Program-made: the position numbers and the translations under genes
Notes under the pieces: model-generated
Seen by the model: the letters and a program-made list of their open reading frames with translations, nothing else
Told to the model about the DNA's origin: nothing
Database searches by the model: none
Virus record (IMG/VR): IMGVR_UViG_3300044641_010300
Coordinates: 1 to 60,331 of that record
Reading direction: 5' to 3' (one strand)
DNA from: a virus
Length of the DNA: 60,331 nt
In this document: positions 10,482 to 20,169 of the stretch, piece by piece
Numbering within the stretch: the first letter of the stretch is position 1
How the letters are laid out: every line of letters starts with the position of its first letter

Positions 10482-11183
10482 ATGCCTCCAACAAAAAGTA
10501 GATTAACACTCAAAGATTTTCATCAAATCAATTTCACTCCAAAACAAAAAAAATATTGCGATTGTATCACTGAAAATACCATAACTTTTTGTTGGGGACC
10601 AGCAGGATCCTCCAAAACTTTTTCGGCATGCTATGCAGCTTTGAAGATGGTACAAAAAGGAGAAATCGAGAAGATAATCTTCACTAAACCCATCCAAGAA
10701 TCAGGAGAAAAATTAGGCAGCTTACCGGGAGATGTCAGTGAAAAAATTTCTCCTTTCATGGAAAGTTTTTTAATTACCATGGAGAAGATTATCACCAAAG
10801 AAAAATTAGGTCAGCTGATTTCCGAAAAAATTATAGAATTCAGGCCTTTGGCATACATGAGGGGGGCAACTTTTGATCGATCTATGATGATCTTGGACGA
10901 AGCACAGAATTGCGACATGAAACAATTAATGTTGTATATTTCCAGAGTGGGGGAAGGATCTAAAGTATTGGTGGCGGGTGATATCACTCAACACGATATT
11001 TCATACGAAAAAGTAGCCTTGCCTATCTTTGTAGATTTAGTTCAAGGAATAGAGGGAGTGGGCGAATTTAGATTTGGGGAAGAAGATATTGTGAGAAGCA
11101 AGATCCTCAAAGAAATCGTGAGAAGATACGAACAATGGAAATATAAATTAGTCGGGGGAACTGGAAATCAACGACCTAAATAA
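10482..11183 (+). CDS. phoH: PhoH-like P-loop ATPase
   Basis: This 233-residue protein matches the PhoH family, a helicase-like P-loop ATPase domain common in phages. Walker A is GPAGSSKT at residues 39-46, followed by a conserved FTKP block near 67-70 and the GSLPGD element near 79-84. Walker B is MMILDEAQN at 135-143, followed by a KVLVAGDITQHD-type sensor segment. Length and order are those of the ATPase core alone. It is one of only two plus-strand genes in the window and sits alone between divergent and convergent fibre genes. Its stop codon abuts the stop codon of the convergent gene with no base between. The physiological role of phage PhoH proteins is not settled; RNA metabolism and phosphate stress have both been suggested. 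Identification is strong, function open. Confidence 0.9.
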   Translation: MPPTKSRLTLKDFHQINFTPKQKKYCDCITENTITFCWGPAGSSKTFSACYAALKMVQKGEIEKIIFTKPIQESGEKLGSLPGDVSEKISPFMESFLITMEKIITKEKLGQLISEKIIEFRPLAYMRGATFDRSMMILDEAQNCDMKQLMLYISRVGEGSKVLVAGDITQHDISYEKVALPIFVDLVQGIEGVGEFRFGEEDIVRSKILKEIVRRYEQWKYKLVGGTGNQRPK

Positions 11184-14100
11184 TTATCTCTCTCTGAAAG
11201 TTGAATTTTCATCATCTTTAATATTGAGACCAGACCCAAAATCAGGTACGTTTTGAGATCTGATTGCTAGTTGTTCCTGGAAAATAGACCTATCTAAATC
11301 TGCGGCTTGAGATTGAAAATCTCTATTTTGCGGAATAAACCCATAATCAGCGGAGTTAACAAACAAAGGATTTGGATCATTTGCCTGCGGGATAGATTGA
11401 TTGACTACCGTGATAAATGCGGGCTTTGAAATTTCGTAAACATTTCCGGCTGAATCCTCCACTGAATTTTGAATTGAATAGTACCCAGACTCAGTAAAAG
11501 TGTAAATGAAATAGGGGGTAAATTTAACATCTAAAATTACCTGTCCAGTTCTAGCATCACTGAGAACCCATCTATTGTTATTTTTACCAAAAATCTCTGA
11601 ATCATAATTCGAAAAGAACACGGTGGAAAGCATGGGAACATACAATTGATTATTGGAATTGTGAACATCAACCCAAGTCCAAGCTCCGGACCCTGCTCTT
11701 GAAATTATGTTCCCCAAATCGATTCCTCTGGGGGATTTATAACTTTCTAGGAAAGATATGAAGGGGGAAAAATTAGAGGGAGGATAGGGAAGACTAGCAG
11801 GTCCAGTAAGACCTTGATTTGTTCCCGAGACAAAAATATTCAATTCAGGAGAAACAGTAAAAAATAAATCATTTTGGGTGCCGGTCATTCCAACATCAAA
11901 AGTTGAAAGAGAATCAATAAAAGTTCCAGACACACTTCTTTTTATAATTATATTACCACTACCAGTAAGACCAGGTTGTAAAGGATAATTTACAGAAAGA
12001 TAGTAATCTTGATTCCCCCTTATACCTTGAACGTCCGTAATTCGAGTAACATAAACATCCTCGTAAGAAGATGGTAAAATTTCGAAAGAAGATTCAGATT
12101 GAAATTTTCCTCCGGGAGAGATAGACAAAATACCAGCTTGCAGAGCTCCAGAGACGCCGGATACAATCAAGTTTGAAGTGGAAGAACTTTGAATTGTAGC
12201 ATCTCCAGTGAAAAGATAGGCAGTGTAATAAGTAGAAGAACTTCCAAAAGCACGGATAGTTTTGTTCCATCCCGAATGGTAATTGGGATCATTAATCTCA
12301 TAATTACGAACGAAAGTTCCGGTAATTCCAACAAAATTAGAATCCGACAACAAAATCCAAGGATAAGAATAACCTACATTAGGGTGGGAAATACTTATTC
12401 CACCAAAATTAACATCATGAGTTGATGTTCCGGTTGTCAAGAAAGTTTGCCCGTTAGGTAAACTAACCAATGAATCAGAATATGAATTATTCCCGGTAAT
12501 ACCAATTACCTTGGCATTAACTAAAGAAAAATCTGGATTTAATTCCAAAACGAAAGAGCTTGGCTTGTAAATATTGTTTTCAATGGGGCTAAAAATGAAT
12601 TCGGGTGCAAAAGGGAAGTCGCTTTCATTACCATATTCATTTTTTAAAGTTGAGTATCCCCCGATAAAGTTACTCATCAATCTGATCGAATTCTGACTGA
12701 TCGCCAGTTGGGTACCTCCGCTCACTCCTATGCCGGAAGGGTAAAATCCGGTGGGTCCTGGGACAGGATTTAAGGCTGAATCAACAGCAGGAAAATATCT
12801 AAATTTTTTCAAATTAAATCTTGATTCCAGAGATTGTGTAGCAAAATCAATTCCGCCGTAACTTGTTTGGTCTCCCAATTCAAAATCAACTTCAGCTATA
12901 AAATAAGATGGATTATCATAAATTAAAGAAGAATCTGGAATATAAACTCCAGAACCAGAAATTGGAGAATTTAGAATCCATGGATAATCAAACGTTCCAG
13001 TTATACCAGGTGTTTCTAAATTTGAAAAACCTACCGGACCTCCTGTAGGTCCGGTTATTCCAGTAATAGTAAGGTCTGCAGAGTTTGGAAATCTGGTATT
13101 CCACACAAATTTTCCAGCTTCTAAATAATAAGTAAATTTACCAGTGACAATTAAAGTTTTTCCATCATAAGAAGGTTTAGCATCAAAAACTCTGGAAGTG
13201 TCACCTCTAAAAGGAATCACTCCCTGAACTTGTCCTTGGTCGGTATAAAAAGCAACAAATCCCGTTTCTTTATTTCCTGCAGTAGCTCCGGTTGGGTTTG
13301 GATTTTCGAAAATATATTCTTCTTCAGTATTACTAGATGGGCCAAAATTAATTGTTTTACCATTTAAATAACCAGTTACAACATTTAAATTTGCAAATCT
13401 ACTTGTCGAAGTTATCACAACATACGGATTCGTAAAAAGAGGAGGAGATGAAGAGGTAATTCCTATCATCCATGAATAATTTGGGATTGATTGGGCTTGT
13501 ACTTGCTGTTCGTAAGTTGGAATCTGTCCCCAATTCCAATAGTTTTGATTTTCCACCTCTCCGTTAGCAATGGATTTGAAGTCAGCGGTTAGAAAAAGGT
13601 TTCTGGGATCCATTCCGGGATGTGCCGCAGCCAATTCTGAATTGTCATATCCTTGCCAAGATGGATAGATCCAATTGTATTTTTGAACCTTGGGCAAAAG
13701 GACTTGATCCGAGGTTGGACCAGTTGCTGAAGGTGTATAATATAGGAAATTCCATCCAGTAGTTCCTTCATACTTACTCGATGCATAAAGATGTGGAATT
13801 ACATAGTCAAATAACACAATATTATTACCCGAAATTATCCAAAGATCATTTGGATAAGTCGTCAAACCATTCTCAATAGATTTAGTTGTGGCAAGATCAA
13901 AATCAACAATGACGTCCGAAGGTAAATTCGAATTAGAAGAATTAAAATGGGTGAAAGTGACACCATTAAAATGATAGAAGCCATTCGTAGTTGGGGGATT
14001 AGATTGTGGGTTGCCACATCTAAAAAAAACATGACCGTTGGGTCTAGCTACAACTTTAGTAACAGGTAAAAGAACAGGCACTGCCCAATTGTAAAACTTT

Positions 14101-16049
14101 TGACCATCCCAATAGGTTAAACCGTCTTCAGTACCTAACCAATAATTTCCATTTTCGTCAAAATCGATTGAATAAATCCTTTGAGAATTTAAAGAAGAAT
14201 TGAATTTATTTAATTTTCTTAATTCTGGTAAATACTCACTTCCGTCCTGTAATACAGAAGGAATCAAAATTCCAGAATTTATAATTTGCAACCCATCATC
14301 TGTCGCTAAATAATAATCCCATTTTTTTCCTTGCTCCCCTTTAGCTTTTATGTCATGTATAACAGGCCAAGTGTAACCAGGAGAAACCTCCTGCCAACTT
14401 TGGGTTATTTTATTGTAATTCCAAAGAAATCCTCCAGTTGCACCAGGATTACAGGTTGCACCCGTTCCTGCCCCACCGTTCAGAGGCGAAATGAAAGCCA
14501 AGACTTCTTGACCATAAGGACTCGCATAAATTAAGGGTACTTCCCAATCTGGAGAATTCAACCCAAATTCACTCAAATTCCAAGAATTTCCTGTAGCAGC
14601 ATCTGGGCCCTTTACGGAAAAAATCAAAACCTGAGATGTGGGGGCTGAGACTGCACATCCTACCCATTTAACATCATTACCATCTATTGAGATAGATCTT
14701 GTGTCTAAATACCAGGGCGCATTGGAGGGAACTGCAGAATTTGTCGAATCGTAAGCAAACCAAACACCCTCGCTAAAGACTGTTAGATTTCTACCTACGC
14801 ACCACACAGATTCATTGGGTGTATAAACACCTGCATTTAAAACTGATGGATCTGCAAATGGAGTTTGTGTTGGGGTAGGGGTTAAAGTTGGGGTAGCAGT
14901 TAAAGTTTGTGTTGGTGTAGGGGTTAAAGTTGGGGAAGCAGTTAAAGTTTGTGTTGGTGTAGGGGTTAAAGTTGGGGTAGCAGTTAAAGTTTGTGTTGGT
15001 GTAGGGGTTAAAGTTGGGGTAGCAGTTAAAGTTTGTGTTGGTGTAGGGGTTAAAGTTGGGGTAGCAGTTAAAGTTTGTGTTGGGGTAGGAGTAGCAGTTA
15101 AAGTTTGTGTTGGTGTAGGGGTTAAAGTTGGGGTAGCAGTTAAAGTTTGTGTTGGTGTAGGGGTTAAAGTTGGGGTAGCAGTTAAAGTTTGTGTTGGGGT
15201 AGGAGTAGCAGTTAAAGTTTGTGTTGGTGTAGGGGTTGGTGCTGCGGCACACGTTCCCGGAACTGAAATTGTTCCAGAGTTATTTAAACCATTAAATAAA
15301 AACCAATATCTTGTTCCCGTATTCGTATCATTATCTGTGAAAGCATAATAATCATTTGCTGCATTTTCGAATGGGGTTGTAAGGGGAAAGGGTTGATTGG
15401 GTTCATAAATAATATCGGAAACTGTAAGTAAATTAATTGGCTTTAAAGACCAAGCCACTTCCAATAAAGGGGCTGGGGTCAATGCCAAATCATTACAAGC
15501 ATCAGAATCTGTATTAAAACCAGGATTCCCTCCCGGTATAGAACCATAAAGTTTATAAAAAACAGGGGTAGAGGTTGGAGTTAATGTTGGGGTAGATGTT
15601 GGAGTTAATGTTGGGGTAGATGTTGGAGTTAATGTTGGGGTTGGAGTTGGGGTTAGAGTAGGTGTTGCAGTTTGTGTAGGACAAGGAGGTTCAGTTACTG
15701 TATTGACTAAAGAAACCCACCCGCCGCTAGAATAATCTCCTAATAAAGTCAAATTAGTGAGGTCATTGGACGGAGCAACATAAAAAGTGGGGGAATTATC
15801 TGCTGAAACTATCTCAATATATGGAATTCCAGTGTTTGGATCCCCATTAACAAAAAGAACACCGTTGGTATCGATTAGAGAGGAAATATTCAGAGTAACC
15901 AGAGGAAACCCAGCTTGGCATTCATCGTTGCGAGTAACAAGGTAAGACCAGAAAGGTTTGGGATACAAAACATCTAACCTTTGATTACTCAAAGTTTCTT
16001 GGTAAATTTGATATCTAAATTTATTAATACCGGGTACGGGAGCAGCCAT
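11184..16049 (-). CDS. Giant adhesin/tail-fibre protein with TP-rich repeats and beta-propeller-like region
   Basis: This is a 1621-residue protein. After an N-terminal domain of about 130 residues come two low-complexity linkers built of Thr/Pro repeats: three copies of an 8-residue unit (LTPTSTPT) and about ten copies of TQTLTATP spaced 10 or 14 residues apart. A domain of about 100 residues lies between them. The following region has several strands with the pattern IDFDENGNYWLGTEDGLTYW and DLWIISGNNIVLFD, typical of two-component-regulator-type beta-propeller blades. The rest contains many GITG/GPTG turns. Known proteins with such Thr/Pro linkers use them as extended, often glycosylated spacers between binding modules. 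A receptor-binding or cell-surface-binding role is inferred. A late-promoter-like box lies 16 bases before the ATG. Confidence 0.8.
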   Translation of the reverse strand: MAAPVPGINKFRYQIYQETLSNQRLDVLYPKPFWSYLVTRNDECQAGFPLVTLNISSLIDTNGVLFVNGDPNTGIPYIEIVSADNSPTFYVAPSNDLTNLTLLGDYSSGGWVSLVNTVTEPPCPTQTATPTLTPTPTPTLTPTSTPTLTPTSTPTLTPTSTPVFYKLYGSIPGGNPGFNTDSDACNDLALTPAPLLEVAWSLKPINLLTVSDIIYEPNQPFPLTTPFENAANDYYAFTDNDTNTGTRYWFLFNGLNNSGTISVPGTCAAAPTPTPTQTLTATPTPTQTLTATPTLTPTPTQTLTATPTLTPTPTQTLTATPTPTQTLTATPTLTPTPTQTLTATPTLTPTPTQTLTATPTLTPTPTQTLTASPTLTPTPTQTLTATPTLTPTPTQTPFADPSVLNAGVYTPNESVWCVGRNLTVFSEGVWFAYDSTNSAVPSNAPWYLDTRSISIDGNDVKWVGCAVSAPTSQVLIFSVKGPDAATGNSWNLSEFGLNSPDWEVPLIYASPYGQEVLAFISPLNGGAGTGATCNPGATGGFLWNYNKITQSWQEVSPGYTWPVIHDIKAKGEQGKKWDYYLATDDGLQIINSGILIPSVLQDGSEYLPELRKLNKFNSSLNSQRIYSIDFDENGNYWLGTEDGLTYWDGQKFYNWAVPVLLPVTKVVARPNGHVFFRCGNPQSNPPTTNGFYHFNGVTFTHFNSSNSNLPSDVIVDFDLATTKSIENGLTTYPNDLWIISGNNIVLFDYVIPHLYASSKYEGTTGWNFLYYTPSATGPTSDQVLLPKVQKYNWIYPSWQGYDNSELAAAHPGMDPRNLFLTADFKSIANGEVENQNYWNWGQIPTYEQQVQAQSIPNYSWMIGITSSSPPLFTNPYVVITSTSRFANLNVVTGYLNGKTINFGPSSNTEEEYIFENPNPTGATAGNKETGFVAFYTDQGQVQGVIPFRGDTSRVFDAKPSYDGKTLIVTGKFTYYLEAGKFVWNTRFPNSADLTITGITGPTGGPVGFSNLETPGITGTFDYPWILNSPISGSGVYIPDSSLIYDNPSYFIAEVDFELGDQTSYGGIDFATQSLESRFNLKKFRYFPAVDSALNPVPGPTGFYPSGIGVSGGTQLAISQNSIRLMSNFIGGYSTLKNEYGNESDFPFAPEFIFSPIENNIYKPSSFVLELNPDFSLVNAKVIGITGNNSYSDSLVSLPNGQTFLTTGTSTHDVNFGGISISHPNVGYSYPWILLSDSNFVGITGTFVRNYEINDPNYHSGWNKTIRAFGSSSTYYTAYLFTGDATIQSSSTSNLIVSGVSGALQAGILSISPGGKFQSESSFEILPSSYEDVYVTRITDVQGIRGNQDYYLSVNYPLQPGLTGSGNIIIKRSVSGTFIDSLSTFDVGMTGTQNDLFFTVSPELNIFVSGTNQGLTGPASLPYPPSNFSPFISFLESYKSPRGIDLGNIISRAGSGAWTWVDVHNSNNQLYVPMLSTVFFSNYDSEIFGKNNNRWVLSDARTGQVILDVKFTPYFIYTFTESGYYSIQNSVEDSAGNVYEISKPAFITVVNQSIPQANDPNPLFVNSADYGFIPQNRDFQSQAADLDRSIFQEQLAIRSQNVPDFGSGLNIKDDENSTFRER
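14863..15240 (-). repeat. In-frame tandem repeat, 42-base unit with 30-base variants
   Basis: The stretch encodes about ten copies of the octapeptide TQTLTATP within units of 14 residues (TLTPTPTQTLTATP) and some shortened units of 10 residues. Copies are almost identical at the DNA level, and one has a T-to-S change. The plus strand of the array is nearly free of C and carries repeated GGGG runs. Confidence 0.95.
15574..15645 (-). repeat. In-frame 24-base tandem repeat, three copies
   Basis: Three near-identical 24-base units encode an 8-residue Thr/Pro/Ser/Leu repeat (LTPTSTPT). This forms the first, N-terminal linker of the giant fibre protein and is related in sequence to the larger array at 14863-15240. 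Confidence 0.9.
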
Positions 16050-16065
16050 TTCTTAATTAGTTGTG

Positions 16066-16075
16066 TTTATATATT
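16066..16075 (-). promoter_or_regulatory. Late-promoter-like TATA box
   Basis: On the minus strand this reads AATATATAAA, 16 bases upstream of the ATG at 16049. It is the weakest match to the GATATATAGA set but has the same spacing, and it lies in the 88-base gap between two large structural genes. Confidence 0.45.
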
Positions 16076-16137
16076 TGGTTTTTGATCGAAGAACTAAATT
16101 AATTTTGCAATTTTTCTTTTGTTAGTCACTGTTTTAG

Positions 16138-19100
16138 TTATGGACAAGGAGTTAAGACAGTCGGGGGAACAGGTTGTGAAACAACAAAGACCGGAAAGGA
16201 TGTAAACTGAGTCTGTGTGGGACCACTGATTGTGGGTTCATTCTCGGCTGAAGAAGGCATCACACGGTAATAGAAATTGGTGATATTAGGATCCAAAGAA
16301 TTATTTAGCTGGCTAGCTGCTTGAGAAAGGATCAGATTTCCGCTTCCCGAAAAAGTGACTCCCGTTGGGAAAGGAAATGTTTCATTGCCTGTGCTAATTT
16401 TAATGTTGTCTCCAACCTGAACCGAATGAATCTCAAATCCTCCTAGCCATCCGTTTTGGTATTCAAAATCATACCATCCATGGGCGTAAGCCTCGTCCCA
16501 AATAGATTCATTGAATGTATCCCAAGTCAGATTTTTGGTGCCATAATATTTCAAAGCTTCAACAGGGAATCCTCCCGTTAAAGGACTCCACGAAACATAA
16601 GAAGCAGAGCCAGTAGATCCTCCGGAAAGAGCTGGGTCTGCCGACACAACCTGCAAAGATCCAGTTACACTTACATTCAAAGTATCACCATTCCCAATAT
16701 TGCCTGTGTTTGTGTCTGCCGTGACATTAACTGAGGCTGGAATGACATCAGGTGCAAAAGTTTGTGCAAAGTAATCTGGTTGGGTTACAAATGAATTTAT
16801 TTCTTGTACTATGGAATTAACTGTAGACTGCAAATTAGCTCCAGAAGATGTTGCCCCCACGACTCGATTATTGATTGAAACTGTGATGGATCCAGTGCTA
16901 GTTACCGTTTGGCTGGTCCAGACGGCGGGATCAACAAAATAGGCAGTACCCCCGGAAATTGAACCGGGACCCCCGGTCAAACCCACCCCAGCGGTAGGTC
17001 CTAACACATACGGTATTTGGAAAGAGAATCCCGTAGCTCCAGGAGGAATTGAAATATTCCACTGAGAGTTTATCTCGGGCATAAAACCGCTCAAATAAAT
17101 TCCGGTTCCATCTGCGTAATTATGGGGAACGGAAGTAAAGATATTTAAAAATCCAAACTGAGAACCGGAGATAAAAAGAGAATAAGCCTTAGTTACGTTT
17201 AAAATATTTTGGTTCAACACAAAATTTCCAGAAGCTCCCACCGCTGGGATTTCAGCATAAACCTGGAGATTTTGTCCCTCGTTACCATTATTGCCATAAA
17301 CTGCAAAATTTAAAATTTCAGGCGGGATTTCTTTGGAAAGTTCATCGAAAGTTTTACCCTCTGCAGGATATTCCCAAATCGATTGATAATCGTCCCAGCT
17401 ACGAATGGTTTGGTCCCAGATATAAAGTTCATTTTCTCTATAACGAGTCCATGCATCCAAAGTAATTTCTTTTGGTGAAACTGTAACAGCTGTTTTCTTA
17501 ATTTTGCGGTTCACAAAATTAAAGGAGTCATACACTAAACAAGTAACATCATATTGACCGGTGAAAGGTAAAAAATGAGCAAGTTTATAATAATCGAGAA
17601 TGTTCCCTCGGAAAGAATAATAGTAACCAGATCCAACTTGATTTTGTGATTTTTCTATGATCCACTCGATTTCATTATAAGCTGAAAAATCAATTGTGTC
17701 CCAAGTTAAAGCGGTGGGTTGGGAGGTAAAAGTAGGCAGTGACATAGAATCCCAGGATTGACCCATTTCATCCCAAATCCAGCGATCCACCAAAAATTCT
17801 AAAATTAAAGGCATACCAATTGGATTGACATACGTCTCACCTGTTGAAGGATCTATAAATTGAATCGGATCCTGCGCTGAGTCGCCTAAAAATTTAAGCA
17901 ATCCATTCTCTTTGAAGTAGTAGAAGTTTGAAATTGCGGTTTGCATCGACAAATTTTGTTCTCCCGTGTACTTTTGATTGTTAAATAGAGGTGGGACTAA
18001 ATTACCAAAATCGGAAATAGAACTAGGGGAGAGAGTTATTTGTCCATTCAAAGAATTTGTGTTAACCGATGAATAATAATATAAATTACTTTGTTCTTGT
18101 GGATTAACATTCAAAACAACCGTACCCCCAGAAGCACCATTGTTTTGAACACCCAAAGGATCTATCTGGGTTAAATTTGATTGGGTTGTTAGGTAAAAAT
18201 CATAACCCGGTGTTAACAAATTAAAATTGTAAGTTTTACCCAAGTTTAAATTGAAAGTTGGATTATCCCCAGTTGCACCAAATAAAAAAGTTGGAGTCCC
18301 AGAAGCTCCAGCAAAACGAAAAACGTTGCCGGAGGGTCCTGCCACGGTCACATCAATTTCTATAACATCGTTATAATTCATGGGAGCCTGAATACTGTAG
18401 GGATCTTGCCTAATACCAAATGCTCTTAGATCCTCAATAAATCCAAAATCCGGATTTGAAATAAAATCAACATTGTTCCCAGATTCTATATCGCTGCGAT
18501 CCAGAAAATCTGTCCATTCTTTCGTATTGTAAACGTTAAAATAAATACCTTCTCCAGTGATGTCTACGATTCTAGCATTTAAAGGAAGATAAGATTGCTT
18601 CAGTCTTTCTTTTAAAGCAAATAGTTTCAAAAGAACTTCTTCTTGGGTAAAAGCGAAAGTTTCTTGTGTGATAGGATATCCATAGGGGTCCAACTCATCA
18701 TTAGCTCTGATAATATCATAATACAATCCAAATAAAGCAGTTTTCTTGTAGGTTCGACTGGGTACTAAAGTCTGTTCTCCGGAAACATCCAACACATATT
18801 CACCTTCCTCGTTGGGACCATAGGTTTGCACCAATCGATATTTTCCAGAATTAGGGTTGTCTAAAACATCTGCAATTAAAGATTGTTGATTTGGAAATAA
18901 AGTGTTACCATAATTGTCCAGAAATTCTTGGTTTTGTTGTAAAGGTTGTAATTTTACCCTATCGAAATTTAAATTCAACCAATACTCTTTAATTCGGAGA
19001 TCCTGATATCCGAAAAATTTTAACGCTCCAATCAATCCTTTGTAGCTGCCTATATAGGGAAAAATATCCTCCCCCGCAACCATAAGTTCTTTTCTTTTTT

Positions 19101-20166
19101 CGTTGATTTCAACGTAGTTAGGTAGAATTTCGTTGGGATCGTGATTTTTTAAAATAACGGAATCTGAACCGAAAAAAGCACGTCCTAAATTTTGAGTTAA
19201 AACATCTAACCGCGAATCTTCACCGATGATCTGACCATAGAATAAAATCTCCGCAATTTTATAAGGAGATTCTAATCCATAAGTGATATCTTCTAAAATT
19301 AATTTTCTTTCGTAAATATTAGAAGCAACGTCGTTGGAATTAATCCCAACGTTAATTTGCATAGCTCTAGAGGGAGTTCCAGCTTCGGGGGTTTGAATAT
19401 ATCCATTGGCATAAACATCGCTTGGATTTTGAATAACCGGATAAGATAAATTTTGAAAATTTAAAATCGAAGGCAGTCCGTTTAATTCTGGATCATTTTC
19501 TACAATCTGGTAGGTGAAAATTATATTTGATACATCCACATCTCCATAAGTAGAATTTTCCCATCTGCTCCTCCAAAGTGGAGGATTGGCGGATCCGGTC
19601 GCGCCAGTGTGTGGGAACCCTATAAAAATTTGATTGGTTGATGTGTCTTTAAACTGTTGAACGATAAAAAGTTGTTCATTCTCATATAAACCTGCAGATA
19701 CCTCATCAAAGAAAACAGTTCCTCTAAAATAACCTCCCGCTAAATTTTCATATTTGGTTTCACAAGAAACTGGAGTTCCACCCGATATAAAAGGAGATCC
19801 AATAACTTGAGAAATAACCAAAGTTATAACCCCTCCACTTAAACTTGCAGACGAAATCACACACATTAAGGTTTGGGCAGGATAATAAGTGAAGGTTAAC
19901 ACCACGCTGGTGCCTTGGCTTAAAGATGTAACAACAGAATTAAACCAGGGAATAATTGAAAATCCGCTCTGGTCGGTAACACTAAGATAAACTAAATTGG
20001 AATTCAAATCCTGCAAGGACATAAACCCTGAGGACGGCGTGTTTGTTGTAGGGTCAGATAAAAAATTAAAGATAGCAGCCAAAGGACCTGACGCAGTTGG
20101 ACCAACATACTCAAAATTTAGAGGTTCTCCTCTTTTATTAAAAAACTTAAGATCTTGACTGGTCAT
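16138..20166 (-). CDS. Very large baseplate protein, possible gpI/gp7-type wedge component
   Basis: This 1342-residue protein follows the gp25-like and gpJ/gp6-like genes, the place where myophages encode gpI (P2) or gp7/gp8 (T4). Around residues 280-400 is a helical segment ending in a GSYKGLIGALKFFGYQDL element. It resembles the G-x-x-x-x-L-x-x-L-x-x-x-G-Y feature of gpI-like proteins that attach fibres; this is a memory-based resemblance and weak. C-terminal to it are beta-rich modules with GATG/GPTG turns, a PKD-like strand pattern (YDVTCLVYDSFNFVNRKIKK), and many Trp residues. No enzymatic motif is visible. It starts 3 bases after the stop of the 176-residue gene before it. It is probably a wedge protein that carries fibre domains. 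Confidence 0.65.
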   Translation of the reverse strand: MTSQDLKFFNKRGEPLNFEYVGPTASGPLAAIFNFLSDPTTNTPSSGFMSLQDLNSNLVYLSVTDQSGFSIIPWFNSVVTSLSQGTSVVLTFTYYPAQTLMCVISSASLSGGVITLVISQVIGSPFISGGTPVSCETKYENLAGGYFRGTVFFDEVSAGLYENEQLFIVQQFKDTSTNQIFIGFPHTGATGSANPPLWRSRWENSTYGDVDVSNIIFTYQIVENDPELNGLPSILNFQNLSYPVIQNPSDVYANGYIQTPEAGTPSRAMQINVGINSNDVASNIYERKLILEDITYGLESPYKIAEILFYGQIIGEDSRLDVLTQNLGRAFFGSDSVILKNHDPNEILPNYVEINEKRKELMVAGEDIFPYIGSYKGLIGALKFFGYQDLRIKEYWLNLNFDRVKLQPLQQNQEFLDNYGNTLFPNQQSLIADVLDNPNSGKYRLVQTYGPNEEGEYVLDVSGEQTLVPSRTYKKTALFGLYYDIIRANDELDPYGYPITQETFAFTQEEVLLKLFALKERLKQSYLPLNARIVDITGEGIYFNVYNTKEWTDFLDRSDIESGNNVDFISNPDFGFIEDLRAFGIRQDPYSIQAPMNYNDVIEIDVTVAGPSGNVFRFAGASGTPTFLFGATGDNPTFNLNLGKTYNFNLLTPGYDFYLTTQSNLTQIDPLGVQNNGASGGTVVLNVNPQEQSNLYYYSSVNTNSLNGQITLSPSSISDFGNLVPPLFNNQKYTGEQNLSMQTAISNFYYFKENGLLKFLGDSAQDPIQFIDPSTGETYVNPIGMPLILEFLVDRWIWDEMGQSWDSMSLPTFTSQPTALTWDTIDFSAYNEIEWIIEKSQNQVGSGYYYSFRGNILDYYKLAHFLPFTGQYDVTCLVYDSFNFVNRKIKKTAVTVSPKEITLDAWTRYRENELYIWDQTIRSWDDYQSIWEYPAEGKTFDELSKEIPPEILNFAVYGNNGNEGQNLQVYAEIPAVGASGNFVLNQNILNVTKAYSLFISGSQFGFLNIFTSVPHNYADGTGIYLSGFMPEINSQWNISIPPGATGFSFQIPYVLGPTAGVGLTGGPGSISGGTAYFVDPAVWTSQTVTSTGSITVSINNRVVGATSSGANLQSTVNSIVQEINSFVTQPDYFAQTFAPDVIPASVNVTADTNTGNIGNGDTLNVSVTGSLQVVSADPALSGGSTGSASYVSWSPLTGGFPVEALKYYGTKNLTWDTFNESIWDEAYAHGWYDFEYQNGWLGGFEIHSVQVGDNIKISTGNETFPFPTGVTFSGSGNLILSQAASQLNNSLDPNITNFYYRVMPSSAENEPTISGPTQTQFTSFPVFVVSQPVPPTVLTPCP

Positions 20167-20169
20167 AAA

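Noticed and set aside
10429-10509. Upstream extension of the small fibre gene to 10509
   Set aside because: It would cross the divergent promoter and the start of the phoH-like gene and adds a hydrophobic peptide unlike the other fibre N-termini.
14812-15252. Open frame of 146 codons rich in Asn, Tyr and Pro inside the TP-repeat array
   Set aside because: It is a frame shadow of the 42-base repeat, which is a multiple of three, so all frames stay open. It is fully inside the large fibre gene in another frame on the same strand.
16050-16137. Terminator after the 1342-residue gene
   Set aside because: The gap is AT-rich but I found no stable GC-containing stem followed by a T-run on the minus strand.
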